In this document: piece after piece, positions 57,387 to 64,000 of the stretch
Position numbering within the stretch: position 1 is the stretch's first letter
How the letters are laid out: every line of letters begins with the position of its first letter
Assembly (NCBI RefSeq): GCF_003074055.1
Contig: NZ_CP029043.1
Span: 5,076,501 to 5,140,500, forward strand
Direction of reading: 5' to 3'
Origin: Streptomyces nigra
GTDB taxonomy: Bacteria > Actinomycetota > Actinomycetes > Streptomycetales > Streptomycetaceae
DNA: 64,000 nucleotides
Notes under the pieces: model-generated
What the model was told of the DNA's origin: nothing
What the model saw: the letters and a program-made list of their open reading frames with translations, nothing else
Database searches by the model: none
Made by a program: the position numbers and the translations under genes

Positions 57387-57833
57387 ATGCCGTCCAATGA
57401 CGCCCGCACCCTGCTCCAGGCCGGTGTGCCCACAGCTGCCGCCGGCGCCGTAGCCGCCGTCGTCAGTGGTGTGGTCGCCGGTGCCGAGGGCGCGATCGGG
57501 GCCGTCGTCGCGACGCTGGTCGTGATCCTCTTCATGGGGCTCGGCCTCTACGTGCTCCAGCGCACTGCCAAATCGCTTCCGCATCTGTTCCAGGCCATGG
57601 GGCTGATGCTGTACGCCGCGCAGATCCTGCTGCTCTTCATCTTCATGGCCGCGTTCAAGAACACGACGCTGTTCAACCCGCGGGCCTTCGCGTTCACCCT
57701 GCTCGGGACCACGCTCGTGTGGATCGCCGCGCAGACCCGGGCCCACATGAAGGCCAAGATCCTCTACGTGGAACCCGATTCGGACGCCTCCTCCAACGGC
57801 GGCAAGTCCGAAAAGACGGGGCATTCGTCGTGA
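57387..57833 (+). CDS. atpI: ATP synthase protein I (AtpI-like)
   Basis: 148 aa from ATG 57387; ATG 57345 in frame is possible but adds a weak extension. Four membrane helices (PTAAAGAVAAVVSGVVAG; IGAVVATLVVILFMGLGLYV; FQAMGLMLYAAQILLLFIFM; FAFTLLGTTLVWIAAQTRA) and an acidic/Ser tail. AtpI helps assembly of the c-ring and has been linked to Mg uptake. First gene of the atp operon, 225 bp before atpB. Confidence 0.9.
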   Translation: MPSNDARTLLQAGVPTAAAGAVAAVVSGVVAGAEGAIGAVVATLVVILFMGLGLYVLQRTAKSLPHLFQAMGLMLYAAQILLLFIFMAAFKNTTLFNPRAFAFTLLGTTLVWIAAQTRAHMKAKILYVEPDSDASSNGGKSEKTGHSS

Positions 57834-58058
57834 GGGGTAGGGGCGGGATAAAGGCGCTCCAGAAGTCCTGCTATCGTCCGGTGCCAACTGCGGCATCGCG
57901 GGCGCGGGCATCTGAGCTGACGCCTGCTCAATCGCGAGGCGAGATGCCCCCCAGCCGCCCCCATATCCGTAACACCAGTCCCGTGCCGACCCGCGGCCCC
58001 GCGCCGCGCCGACACAACGAGGTTGCCGTACCTATGCGCCACGCTGAAGGAGCCCGCG

Positions 58059-58886
58059 GTGAGTGCTGACCCGACGCAGGTGCTCGCCTTCGACACCAAC
58101 TGCCACCTGTTCGACGGTTGTGGTTTCACCGAGGTGTCTCCGGGCCTGCACTCGTTCCTGTTCCAGCCCCTGTGGGGCGACGGAGACAGCAACCTGTACT
58201 TCAACAAGACGATGTTGCTGGCGCTGCTTGGCTCGGTGATCATCATCGGCTTCTTCTGGGCTGCCTTCCGTCGTCCGCAGGTCGTCCCCGGCAAGCTCCA
58301 GATGGTCGCGGAGGCGGGTTACGACTTCATCCGCCGCGGCGTCGTCTACGAGACGATCGGCAAGAAGGAAGGTGAGAAGTACGTCCCCTTCGTCGTCTCG
58401 CTCTTCTTCTTCGTCTGGATGATGAACCTCTGGTCGATCATCCCGGTCGCCCAGTTCCCTGTCACCGCGATCATTTCGTACCCGCTGGTGCTGGCGCTGA
58501 TCGTCTACGTCGTGTGGGTGGCGCTGACCTTCAAGCGACAGGGCTTCGTCGGCTTCTGGAAGAACGTCACCGGCTACGACAAGTCTCTCGGCGCGGTCCT
58601 TCCGCTGGCCATGCTGATCGAGCTCTTCTCGAACCTGCTGATCCGCCCGTTCACGCACGCCGTGCGACTGTTCGCGAACATGTTCGCCGGCCACACCCTG
58701 CTGCTGCTCTTCACGATCGCCAGCTGGTACATGCTGAACGGCCTCGGTATCGCCTACGCGGGCGTCTCGTTCGTGATGGTCATCGTGATGACCGCCTTCG
58801 AGCTGTTCATCCAGGCCCTTCAGGCGTACGTGTTCGTGCTGCTTACCTGCACGTACATCCAGGGCGCCATGGCCGAGCACCACTGA
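58059..58886 (+). CDS. atpB: ATP synthase F0 subunit a
   Basis: 275 aa from GTG 58059 (AAGGAG 6 bases upstream). The membrane stator subunit that forms the two proton half-channels against the c-ring. The essential Arg is in LLIRPFTHAVRLFANMFAGH (Arg in the AVRLFAN part, about residue 203). The C-terminal helix FELFIQALQAYVFVLLTCTY (about 248-267) carries the conserved Gln. Five to six membrane segments. Fixed order with atpE, atpF. Confidence 0.96.
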   Translation: MSADPTQVLAFDTNCHLFDGCGFTEVSPGLHSFLFQPLWGDGDSNLYFNKTMLLALLGSVIIIGFFWAAFRRPQVVPGKLQMVAEAGYDFIRRGVVYETIGKKEGEKYVPFVVSLFFFVWMMNLWSIIPVAQFPVTAIISYPLVLALIVYVVWVALTFKRQGFVGFWKNVTGYDKSLGAVLPLAMLIELFSNLLIRPFTHAVRLFANMFAGHTLLLLFTIASWYMLNGLGIAYAGVSFVMVIVMTAFELFIQALQAYVFVLLTCTYIQGAMAEHH

Positions 58887-58960
58887 GCCACTGCCCCTCC
58901 ACCTCCCAGATCGTCCGGTGGCCAACCCCCATCGGTCCGTAAAGAAAAGGAAGAACTGGC

Positions 58961-59191
58961 ATGTCCCAGACCCTTGCTGCTGTCGAAGGCTCCCTCGGCT
59001 CCATCGGTTACGGCCTCGCCGCGATCGGCCCGGGCGTCGGCGTCGGCATCATCTTCGGTAACGGCACCCAGGCGCTGGCCCGTCAGCCCGAGGCTGCCGG
59101 CCTGATCCGTGCCAACCAGATCCTCGGCTTCGCCTTCTGTGAGGCGCTCGCCCTGATCGGTCTGGTCATGCCGTTCGTCTACGGCTACTGA
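58961..59191 (+). CDS. atpE: ATP synthase F0 subunit c
   Basis: 76 aa from ATG 58961 with AAAGGAAG upstream. A two-helix proteolipid: GLAAIGPGVGVGIIFGNGTQ forms the first helix, ALARQPEA the polar loop, and ILGFAFCEALALIGLVMPFV the second, with the proton-carrying Glu near residue 61. The ring of these subunits turns with proton flow. The TY.. sodium-type ligands are absent, so it should be proton-driven. Confidence 0.97.
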   Translation: MSQTLAAVEGSLGSIGYGLAAIGPGVGVGIIFGNGTQALARQPEAAGLIRANQILGFAFCEALALIGLVMPFVYGY

Positions 59192-59232
59192 GCCACCAGA
59201 CCAGTCCAGCCGACTAGACGAAAGGCACTCAC

Positions 59233-59778
59233 ATGAGCAAGCTGCTCATCGCGGCGAGCGAAGGTGGGGAGAACCCCCTCATCCCGCCGATCCCCGAGCT
59301 TGTCATTGGCCTGCTCGCCTTCGTCATCGTCTTCGGCTTCCTCGCCTGGAAGCTTCTCCCGAACATCAACAAGGTTCTGGAGCAGCGTCGCGAGGCCATC
59401 GAGGGCGGTATCGAGAAGGCCGAGGCCGCCCAGACCGAGGCCAAGAGCGTCCTTGAGCAGTACAAGGCTCAGCTCGCCGAGGCCCGGCACGAGGCCGCGC
59501 GTCTGCGCCAGGAGGCGCAGGAGCAGGGCGCCACGCTCATCGCCGAGATGCGCGCGGAAGGCCAGCGGCAGCGCGAGGAGATCGTCGCCGCCGGTCACGC
59601 CCAGATCGAGGCCGACCGCAAGGCCGCCGCGTCCGCGCTGCGCCAGGACGTCGGCAAGCTCGCCACCGAACTGGCCGGCAAGCTCGTCGGCGAGTCCCTC
59701 GAGGACCACGCCCGGCAGAGCCGTGTCATCGACCGCTTCCTCGACGAGCTCGAGGAGAAGGCCGAGGCCGGACGATGA
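59233..59778 (+). CDS. atpF: ATP synthase F0 subunit b
   Basis: 181 aa from ATG 59233. One N-terminal membrane helix (about 22-43, IPELVIGLLAFVIVFGFLAW), then a long charged coiled coil (EQRREAIEGGIEKAEAAQTE, continuing to about 160) that forms the peripheral stalk. Dimerises and ties subunit a to delta and the F1 head. It overlaps atpH by ATGA, so b and delta are made in equal amounts. Confidence 0.95.
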   Translation: MSKLLIAASEGGENPLIPPIPELVIGLLAFVIVFGFLAWKLLPNINKVLEQRREAIEGGIEKAEAAQTEAKSVLEQYKAQLAEARHEAARLRQEAQEQGATLIAEMRAEGQRQREEIVAAGHAQIEADRKAAASALRQDVGKLATELAGKLVGESLEDHARQSRVIDRFLDELEEKAEAGR

Positions 59779-60590
59779 ACGGAGCGAGCCGCGAGGCCCT
59801 GGCAGCCGCACGCGAGCGACTCGACGCGCTGACGGACAACACGTCCGTCGACGCCGGACGGCTCGCAGACGAGCTGGCCGCCGTCACCGCGCTGCTCGAC
59901 CGCGAGGTGTCGCTGCGTCGGGTCCTCACCGACCCGGCGCAGGCCGGCGAGGCCAAGGCCGACCTGGCCCGGCGTCTGCTGGGCAGCCAGGTCGGCGGCG
60001 AGACCGCCGACCTGCTGGGCGGCATGGTGCGCTCCCGCTGGTCGCAGTCCCGCGACCTGGTGGACGCGCTCGAGGAGCTGGCGAACACCGCCGACCTCAC
60101 CGCCGCCCAGAAGGCGGGCACGCTCGACGACGTCGAGGACGAGCTGTTCCGGTTCGGCCGGATCGTCTCCTCCAACACGGAGCTGCGTGCCGCGCTCACC
60201 GACCGTGGCGCCACCACCTCGGCCAAGAGCGAGCTGCTGCGCAGCCTCCTCGGCGGCCGGGCCAAGGCGACCACCGAGCGTCTGGTGACGCGCCTCGTGA
60301 CCGCACCGCGTGGACGTAGCCTGGAGTCGGGACTGGAGTCCCTGTCCAAGCTCGCCGCCGAGCGCCGGGAGCGCATGGTCGCCGTGGTCACCTCGGCGGT
60401 GCCGCTGAGCGACCGGCAGAAGCAGCGCCTGGGCGCCGCCCTCGCCAAGGTCTACGGCCGTCAGATGCACCTCAATCTCGACGTGGACCCCGAGGTCGTC
60501 GGAGGTATCCGGGTGCAGGTCGGCGACGAGGTCATCAACGGCTCGATCGCGGACCGCATCGAGGACGCCGGCCGCCGCCTGGCGGGCTAG
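59775..60590 (+). CDS. atpH: ATP synthase F1 subunit delta, with duplicated N-terminal domain
   Basis: 271 aa from ATG 59775, against about 177 in E. coli. The C-terminal part (about 195-270, ERRERMVAVVTSAVPLSDRQ; EVVGGIRVQVGDEVINGSIA) is the standard delta C-domain. The extra length comes from an internal repeat: residues about 27-98 (ELAAVTALLDREVSLRRVLT; LARRLLGSQVGGETADLLGG) and about 118-190 (ELFRFGRIVSSNTELRAALT; LLRSLLGGRAKATTERLVTR) align along their length. Delta connects the b stalk to the F1 crown; a doubled helical bundle could change that contact. Confidence 0.94.
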   Translation: MNGASREALAAARERLDALTDNTSVDAGRLADELAAVTALLDREVSLRRVLTDPAQAGEAKADLARRLLGSQVGGETADLLGGMVRSRWSQSRDLVDALEELANTADLTAAQKAGTLDDVEDELFRFGRIVSSNTELRAALTDRGATTSAKSELLRSLLGGRAKATTERLVTRLVTAPRGRSLESGLESLSKLAAERRERMVAVVTSAVPLSDRQKQRLGAALAKVYGRQMHLNLDVDPEVVGGIRVQVGDEVINGSIADRIEDAGRRLAG

Positions 60591-60722
60591 CAGCAACTCA
60601 ATAAGCAGTACGTACTTACGACGGCCCAGTTGGGTCGTACAGAGGATTCACCTCGTTCAGGGGGGAGTCCCCATCCCCCCAAAGTGAAACTTCGGGCCCA
60701 ACAAGGAGAGCAGGGAACCCAG

Positions 60723-62315
60723 ATGGCGGAGCTCACGATCCGGCCGGAGGAGATCCGGGACGCGCTGGAGAACTTTGTCCAGTCGTACAAGCCGGACGCG
60801 GCCTCGCGCGAGGAGGTCGGTACGGTCACCCTTGCCGGCGACGGCATCGCGAAGGTCGAGGGCCTCCCCTCGGCCATGGCCAACGAACTGCTGAAGTTCG
60901 AGGACGGCACCCTCGGCCTCGCGCTCAACCTGGAAGAGCGCGAGATCGGCGCCATCGTCCTCGGTGAGTTCAGCGGCATCGAGGAGGGCCAGCCGGTCAC
61001 GCGCACCGGTGAGGTGCTCTCCGTGGCCGTCGGTGAGGGCTACCTCGGCCGTGTCGTCGACCCGCTCGGCAACCCGATCGACGGCCTCGGCGAGATCGAG
61101 ACCAGCGGTCGTCGTGCCCTCGAGCTGCAGGCCCCCACGGTCATGCAGCGCAAGTCGGTGCACGAGCCGATGGAGACCGGCTACAAGGCCGTCGACGCGA
61201 TGACCCCGATCGGCCGTGGCCAGCGTCAGCTGATCATCGGTGACCGCCAGACCGGCAAGACCGCCCTGGCCGTCGACACGATCATCAACCAGCGCGACAA
61301 CTGGCGCTCGGGCGACGTGAACAAGCAGGTCCGCTGCATCTACGTCGCCATCGGCCAGAAGGGCTCGACCATCGCGTCGGTCCGCCGCGCGCTGGAGGAG
61401 AACGGCGCGCTGGAGTACACGACCATCGTCGCCGCCCCGGCGTCCGACCCGGCCGGCTTCAAGTACCTGGCGCCGTACACCGGTTCGGCCATCGGCCAGC
61501 AGTGGATGTACGAGGGCAAGCACGTCCTCATCATCTTCGACGACCTCTCGAAGCAGGCCGACGCCTACCGCGCCGTGTCCCTGCTGCTGCGCCGCCCGCC
61601 GGGCCGTGAGGCCTACCCGGGTGACGTCTTCTACCTGCACTCCCGTCTGCTGGAGCGCTGCGCGAAGCTCTCCGACGAGATGGGTGCCGGTTCGATGACC
61701 GGTCTGCCGATCGTCGAGACCAAGGCCAACGACGTCTCGGCGTTCATCCCGACCAACGTCATCTCCATCACCGACGGCCAGTGCTTCCTGGAGTCGGACC
61801 TCTTCAACGCCGGTCAGCGCCCCGCGCTGAACGTCGGTATCTCCGTCTCCCGAGTCGGTGGTTCCGCGCAGCACAAGGCGATGAAGCAGGTCTCCGGCCG
61901 TCTGCGTGTCGACCTGGCCCAGTTCCGTGAGCTGGAGGCGTTCGCCGCCTTCGGTTCCGACCTGGACGCCGCGTCGAAGGCGCAGCTGGAGCGCGGCCAG
62001 CGCATGGTCGAGCTGCTGAAGCAGGCCCAGTACGAGCCCATGTCCACCGAGGACCAGGTCGTCTCCGTGTGGGCCGGCACCACCGGCAAGATGGACGACG
62101 TCCCGGTCGCCGACATCCGGCGCTTCGAGAAGGAGCTCCTGGAGTACCTGCACCGCAAGGAGCAGGGCCTCATGACCTCCATCAAGGAGGGCGGCAAGAT
62201 GTCGGACGACACCCTCACCGCCGTCGCCGACGCCATCGCGGAGTTCAAGAAGCAGTTCGAGACCGCGGACGGCAAGCTGCTCGGCGAGGACGCTCCGGCC
62301 GCTGCCGCCAAGTGA
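60723..62315 (+). CDS. atpA: ATP synthase F1 subunit alpha
   Basis: 530 aa from ATG 60723 (AAGGAGAG upstream). Forms the alternating alpha3beta3 head. Beta-barrel about 25-95, P-loop GDRQTGKTALAVD (about 174-186), the DDLSKQADAYRAVSLLLRRP segment (about 274-293), the arginine finger region in VGISVSRVGGSAQHKAMKQ (about 370-388), and a helical C-terminus ending EDAPAAAAK. Actinobacterial alpha has an extended C-terminus that limits ATP hydrolysis. A G-run/C-run hairpin lies in the 132-bp gap after atpH. Confidence 0.97.
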   Translation: MAELTIRPEEIRDALENFVQSYKPDAASREEVGTVTLAGDGIAKVEGLPSAMANELLKFEDGTLGLALNLEEREIGAIVLGEFSGIEEGQPVTRTGEVLSVAVGEGYLGRVVDPLGNPIDGLGEIETSGRRALELQAPTVMQRKSVHEPMETGYKAVDAMTPIGRGQRQLIIGDRQTGKTALAVDTIINQRDNWRSGDVNKQVRCIYVAIGQKGSTIASVRRALEENGALEYTTIVAAPASDPAGFKYLAPYTGSAIGQQWMYEGKHVLIIFDDLSKQADAYRAVSLLLRRPPGREAYPGDVFYLHSRLLERCAKLSDEMGAGSMTGLPIVETKANDVSAFIPTNVISITDGQCFLESDLFNAGQRPALNVGISVSRVGGSAQHKAMKQVSGRLRVDLAQFRELEAFAAFGSDLDAASKAQLERGQRMVELLKQAQYEPMSTEDQVVSVWAGTTGKMDDVPVADIRRFEKELLEYLHRKEQGLMTSIKEGGKMSDDTLTAVADAIAEFKKQFETADGKLLGEDAPAAAAK

Positions 62316-62336
62316 CGTAAGGAAGGGACCTGACTC

Positions 62337-63257
62337 ATGGGAGCTCAGCTCCGGGTCTACAAGCGTCGCATCCGATCCGTCACCGCGACCAAGAAGATCA
62401 CGAAGGCGATGGAGATGATCGCCGCCTCGCGCGTCGTCAAGGCGCAGCGCAAGGTGGCGGCCTCCACGCCGTACGCGACCGAGCTCACCCGCGCGGTCAC
62501 GGCGGTCGGCACCGGATCGAACACCAAGCACCCGCTGACCACGCAGGCCGAGACGGTCACGCGGTCCGCGGTGCTGCTCCTCACGAGCGACCGTGGTCTC
62601 GCCGGCGCCTTCAACTCCAACGCCATCAAGGCGGCGGAGCAGCTGACCGAGCGCCTGGAGCGCGAGGGCAAGCAGGTCGAGACGTACATCGTGGGCCGTC
62701 GCGGTGTGGCGCACTACAACTTCCGCGAGCGCAAGATCGCGGAGTCGTGGAGCGGCTTCACGGACGAGCCGACGTACGCGGACGCCAAGACGGTCGCGGC
62801 CCCGCTGATCGAGGCCATCGAGAAGGACACGGCCGAGGGCGGCGTGGACGAGCTCCACATCGTCTACACCGAGTTCGTCTCGATGATGACGCAGCAGGCG
62901 CTGGGCGCCCAGCTGCTTCCGCTGCGCCTCGAGGAGGTCGCGCAGGAGACCGCCCCGTCCGAGGGCGAGATCCTGCCGCTGTACGACTTCGAGCCGTCGG
63001 CGGAGGACGTCCTCGACGCCCTGCTGCCGCGGTACGTCGAGAGCCGGATCTACAACGCGCTGCTCCAGTCGGCCGCTTCGAAGCACGCCGCCACGCGGCG
63101 CGCGATGAAGTCGGCCACCGACAACGCGGGCGAGCTGATCAACACGCTCTCCCGTCTTGCCAACGCGGCCCGCCAGGCCGAAATCACCCAGGAAATCAGC
63201 GAGATCGTCGGTGGCGCCAGCGCCCTGGCCGACGCGACCGCGGGGAGTGACCGATAA
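62337..63257 (+). CDS. atpG: ATP synthase F1 subunit gamma
   Basis: 306 aa from ATG 62337 with GGAAGGGA upstream. The rotating central shaft. N-terminal helix QLRVYKRRIRSVTATKKITK with EMIAASRVVKAQRK, a Rossmann-like middle (LLLTSDRGLAGAFNSNAIKA, about 80-99), and the C-terminal helix (RRAMKSATDNAGELINTLSR; RQAEITQEISEIVGGASAL) that runs through the head. The stop TAA is directly adjacent to the atpD ATG. Confidence 0.96.
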   Translation: MGAQLRVYKRRIRSVTATKKITKAMEMIAASRVVKAQRKVAASTPYATELTRAVTAVGTGSNTKHPLTTQAETVTRSAVLLLTSDRGLAGAFNSNAIKAAEQLTERLEREGKQVETYIVGRRGVAHYNFRERKIAESWSGFTDEPTYADAKTVAAPLIEAIEKDTAEGGVDELHIVYTEFVSMMTQQALGAQLLPLRLEEVAQETAPSEGEILPLYDFEPSAEDVLDALLPRYVESRIYNALLQSAASKHAATRRAMKSATDNAGELINTLSRLANAARQAEITQEISEIVGGASALADATAGSDR

Positions 63258-64000
63258 ATGACCACCACTGTTGAGACCGCGACGGCTACGGGCCGCGTCG
63301 CCCGGGTCATCGGCCCGGTCGTCGACGTGGAGTTCCCCGTCGACGCGATGCCGGAGATCTACAACGCCCTTCACGTCGAGGTGGCCGACCCGGCCAACGC
63401 CGGCGAGAAGAAGACGCTGACCCTCGAGGTCGCCCAGCACCTGGGTGACGGCCTGGTCCGCACGATCTCCATGCAGCCCACCGACGGCCTGGTCCGCCAG
63501 GCCGCCGTCACCGACACGGGCACGGGCATCACCGTCCCGGTCGGCGACTTCACCAAGGGCAAGGTGTTCAACACCCTCGGTGAGGTGCTGAACGTCGACG
63601 AGAAGTACGAGGGCGAGCGCTGGTCCATCCACCGCAAGGCCCCGAACTTCGACGAGCTCGAGTCGAAGACCGAGATGTTCGAGACCGGCGTCAAGGTCAT
63701 CGACCTTCTCACCCCGTACGTCAAGGGTGGAAAGATCGGCCTGTTCGGCGGTGCCGGCGTCGGCAAGACGGTGCTCATCCAGGAGATGATCTACCGCGTC
63801 GCCAACAACCACGACGGTGTGTCGGTGTTCGCCGGTGTCGGTGAGCGCACCCGTGAGGGCAACGACCTCATCGACGAGATGAGCGAGTCGGGCGTCATCG
63901 ACAAGACCGCGCTGGTCTTCGGCCAGATGGACGAGCCCCCGGGCACCCGTCTGCGCGTGGCCCTGGCCGGTCTGACCATGGCGGAGTACTTCCGCGATGT
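63258..64000 (+). CDS. atpD: ATP synthase F1 subunit beta (3' end outside window)
   Basis: ATG 63258 immediately follows the atpG stop. About 247 residues are visible before the window ends. N-terminal barrel GRVARVIGPVVDVEFPVDAM (about 12-31), catalytic P-loop GLFGGAGVGKTVLIQEMIYR (about 161-180), GVGERTREGNDLIDEM with the catalytic Glu (about 194-209), and MDEPPGTRLRVALAGLTMAE. This is the catalytic subunit. atpC (epsilon) is expected next. Confidence 0.97.
   Translation, partial: MTTTVETATATGRVARVIGPVVDVEFPVDAMPEIYNALHVEVADPANAGEKKTLTLEVAQHLGDGLVRTISMQPTDGLVRQAAVTDTGTGITVPVGDFTKGKVFNTLGEVLNVDEKYEGERWSIHRKAPNFDELESKTEMFETGVKVIDLLTPYVKGGKIGLFGGAGVGKTVLIQEMIYRVANNHDGVSVFAGVGERTREGNDLIDEMSESGVIDKTALVFGQMDEPPGTRLRVALAGLTMAEYFRD

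Noticed and set aside
60657..63812. Minus-strand open frame of 1051 codons across atpA-atpG-atpD
   Set aside because: Antisense of three essential, fully conserved ATP synthase genes; it is open because of third-position G/C bias.

Overview
The window is chromosomal DNA of a Streptomyces or very close relative. It has very high G+C, GTG and TTG starts, many 4-bp stop/start overlaps, and a right half with the lysA-hom-thrC-thrB-rho-(LCP)-rpmE-prfA-prmC-sua5-glyA-wecA-atp gene order familiar from Streptomyces genomes.

The left half (about 2.45-37.5 kb) is a genomic island at the 3' end of one tRNA-Arg(CCG) gene (37463-37534, minus strand). The 3' part of this tRNA is copied perfectly (42 bp) at 19006-19047 and imperfectly at 2452-2490. 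These three sites delimit two tandem actinomycete integrative and conjugative elements (AICEs, the pSAM2 class). Element B (about 2452-19047) has a RepSA-type rolling-circle initiator, Xis and Int, a TraB/FtsK-type DNA pump, Spd-like proteins, a GGDEF protein, NUDIX and HD hydrolases, and an orphan C5 methyltransferase. Element A (about 19006-37503) has the same logic but replicates with a prim-pol plus RecA-fold helicase and has an XRE/flavoprotein pair and a GntR repressor. Paired repeats 11 bp apart near both ends of each element look like arm-type integrase sites and confirm the boundaries.

Both elements carry likely defence cargo in the arm distal to int. Element B has a nucleotidyltransferase toxin-antitoxin-like pair with twin palindromic operators, then a Vsr nickase, a C5 methyltransferase and a XamI-like endonuclease. 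Element A has two unrecognised genes, one ending in a HEPN-like Rx4H motif. It also has, between int and the tRNA, an unusual multi-zinc-ribbon protein with an embedded nuclease-like domain. Outside element B, at the left edge, lie the end of a helicase and a DUF1998 gene resembling DISARM drmA-drmB.

The right half (37.5-64 kb) is core chromosome: a response regulator, a frameshifted nrtL, lysine/threonine biosynthesis, rho, a secreted trypsin-like protease, a cell-wall LCP protein, translation genes (rpmE, prfA, prmC, sua5), glyA, a WecA/TagO-type sugar-phosphate transferase, and the ATP synthase operon atpI-B-E-F-H-A-G-D (atpD runs off the end). A near-perfect Rex-type operator lies upstream of atpI.
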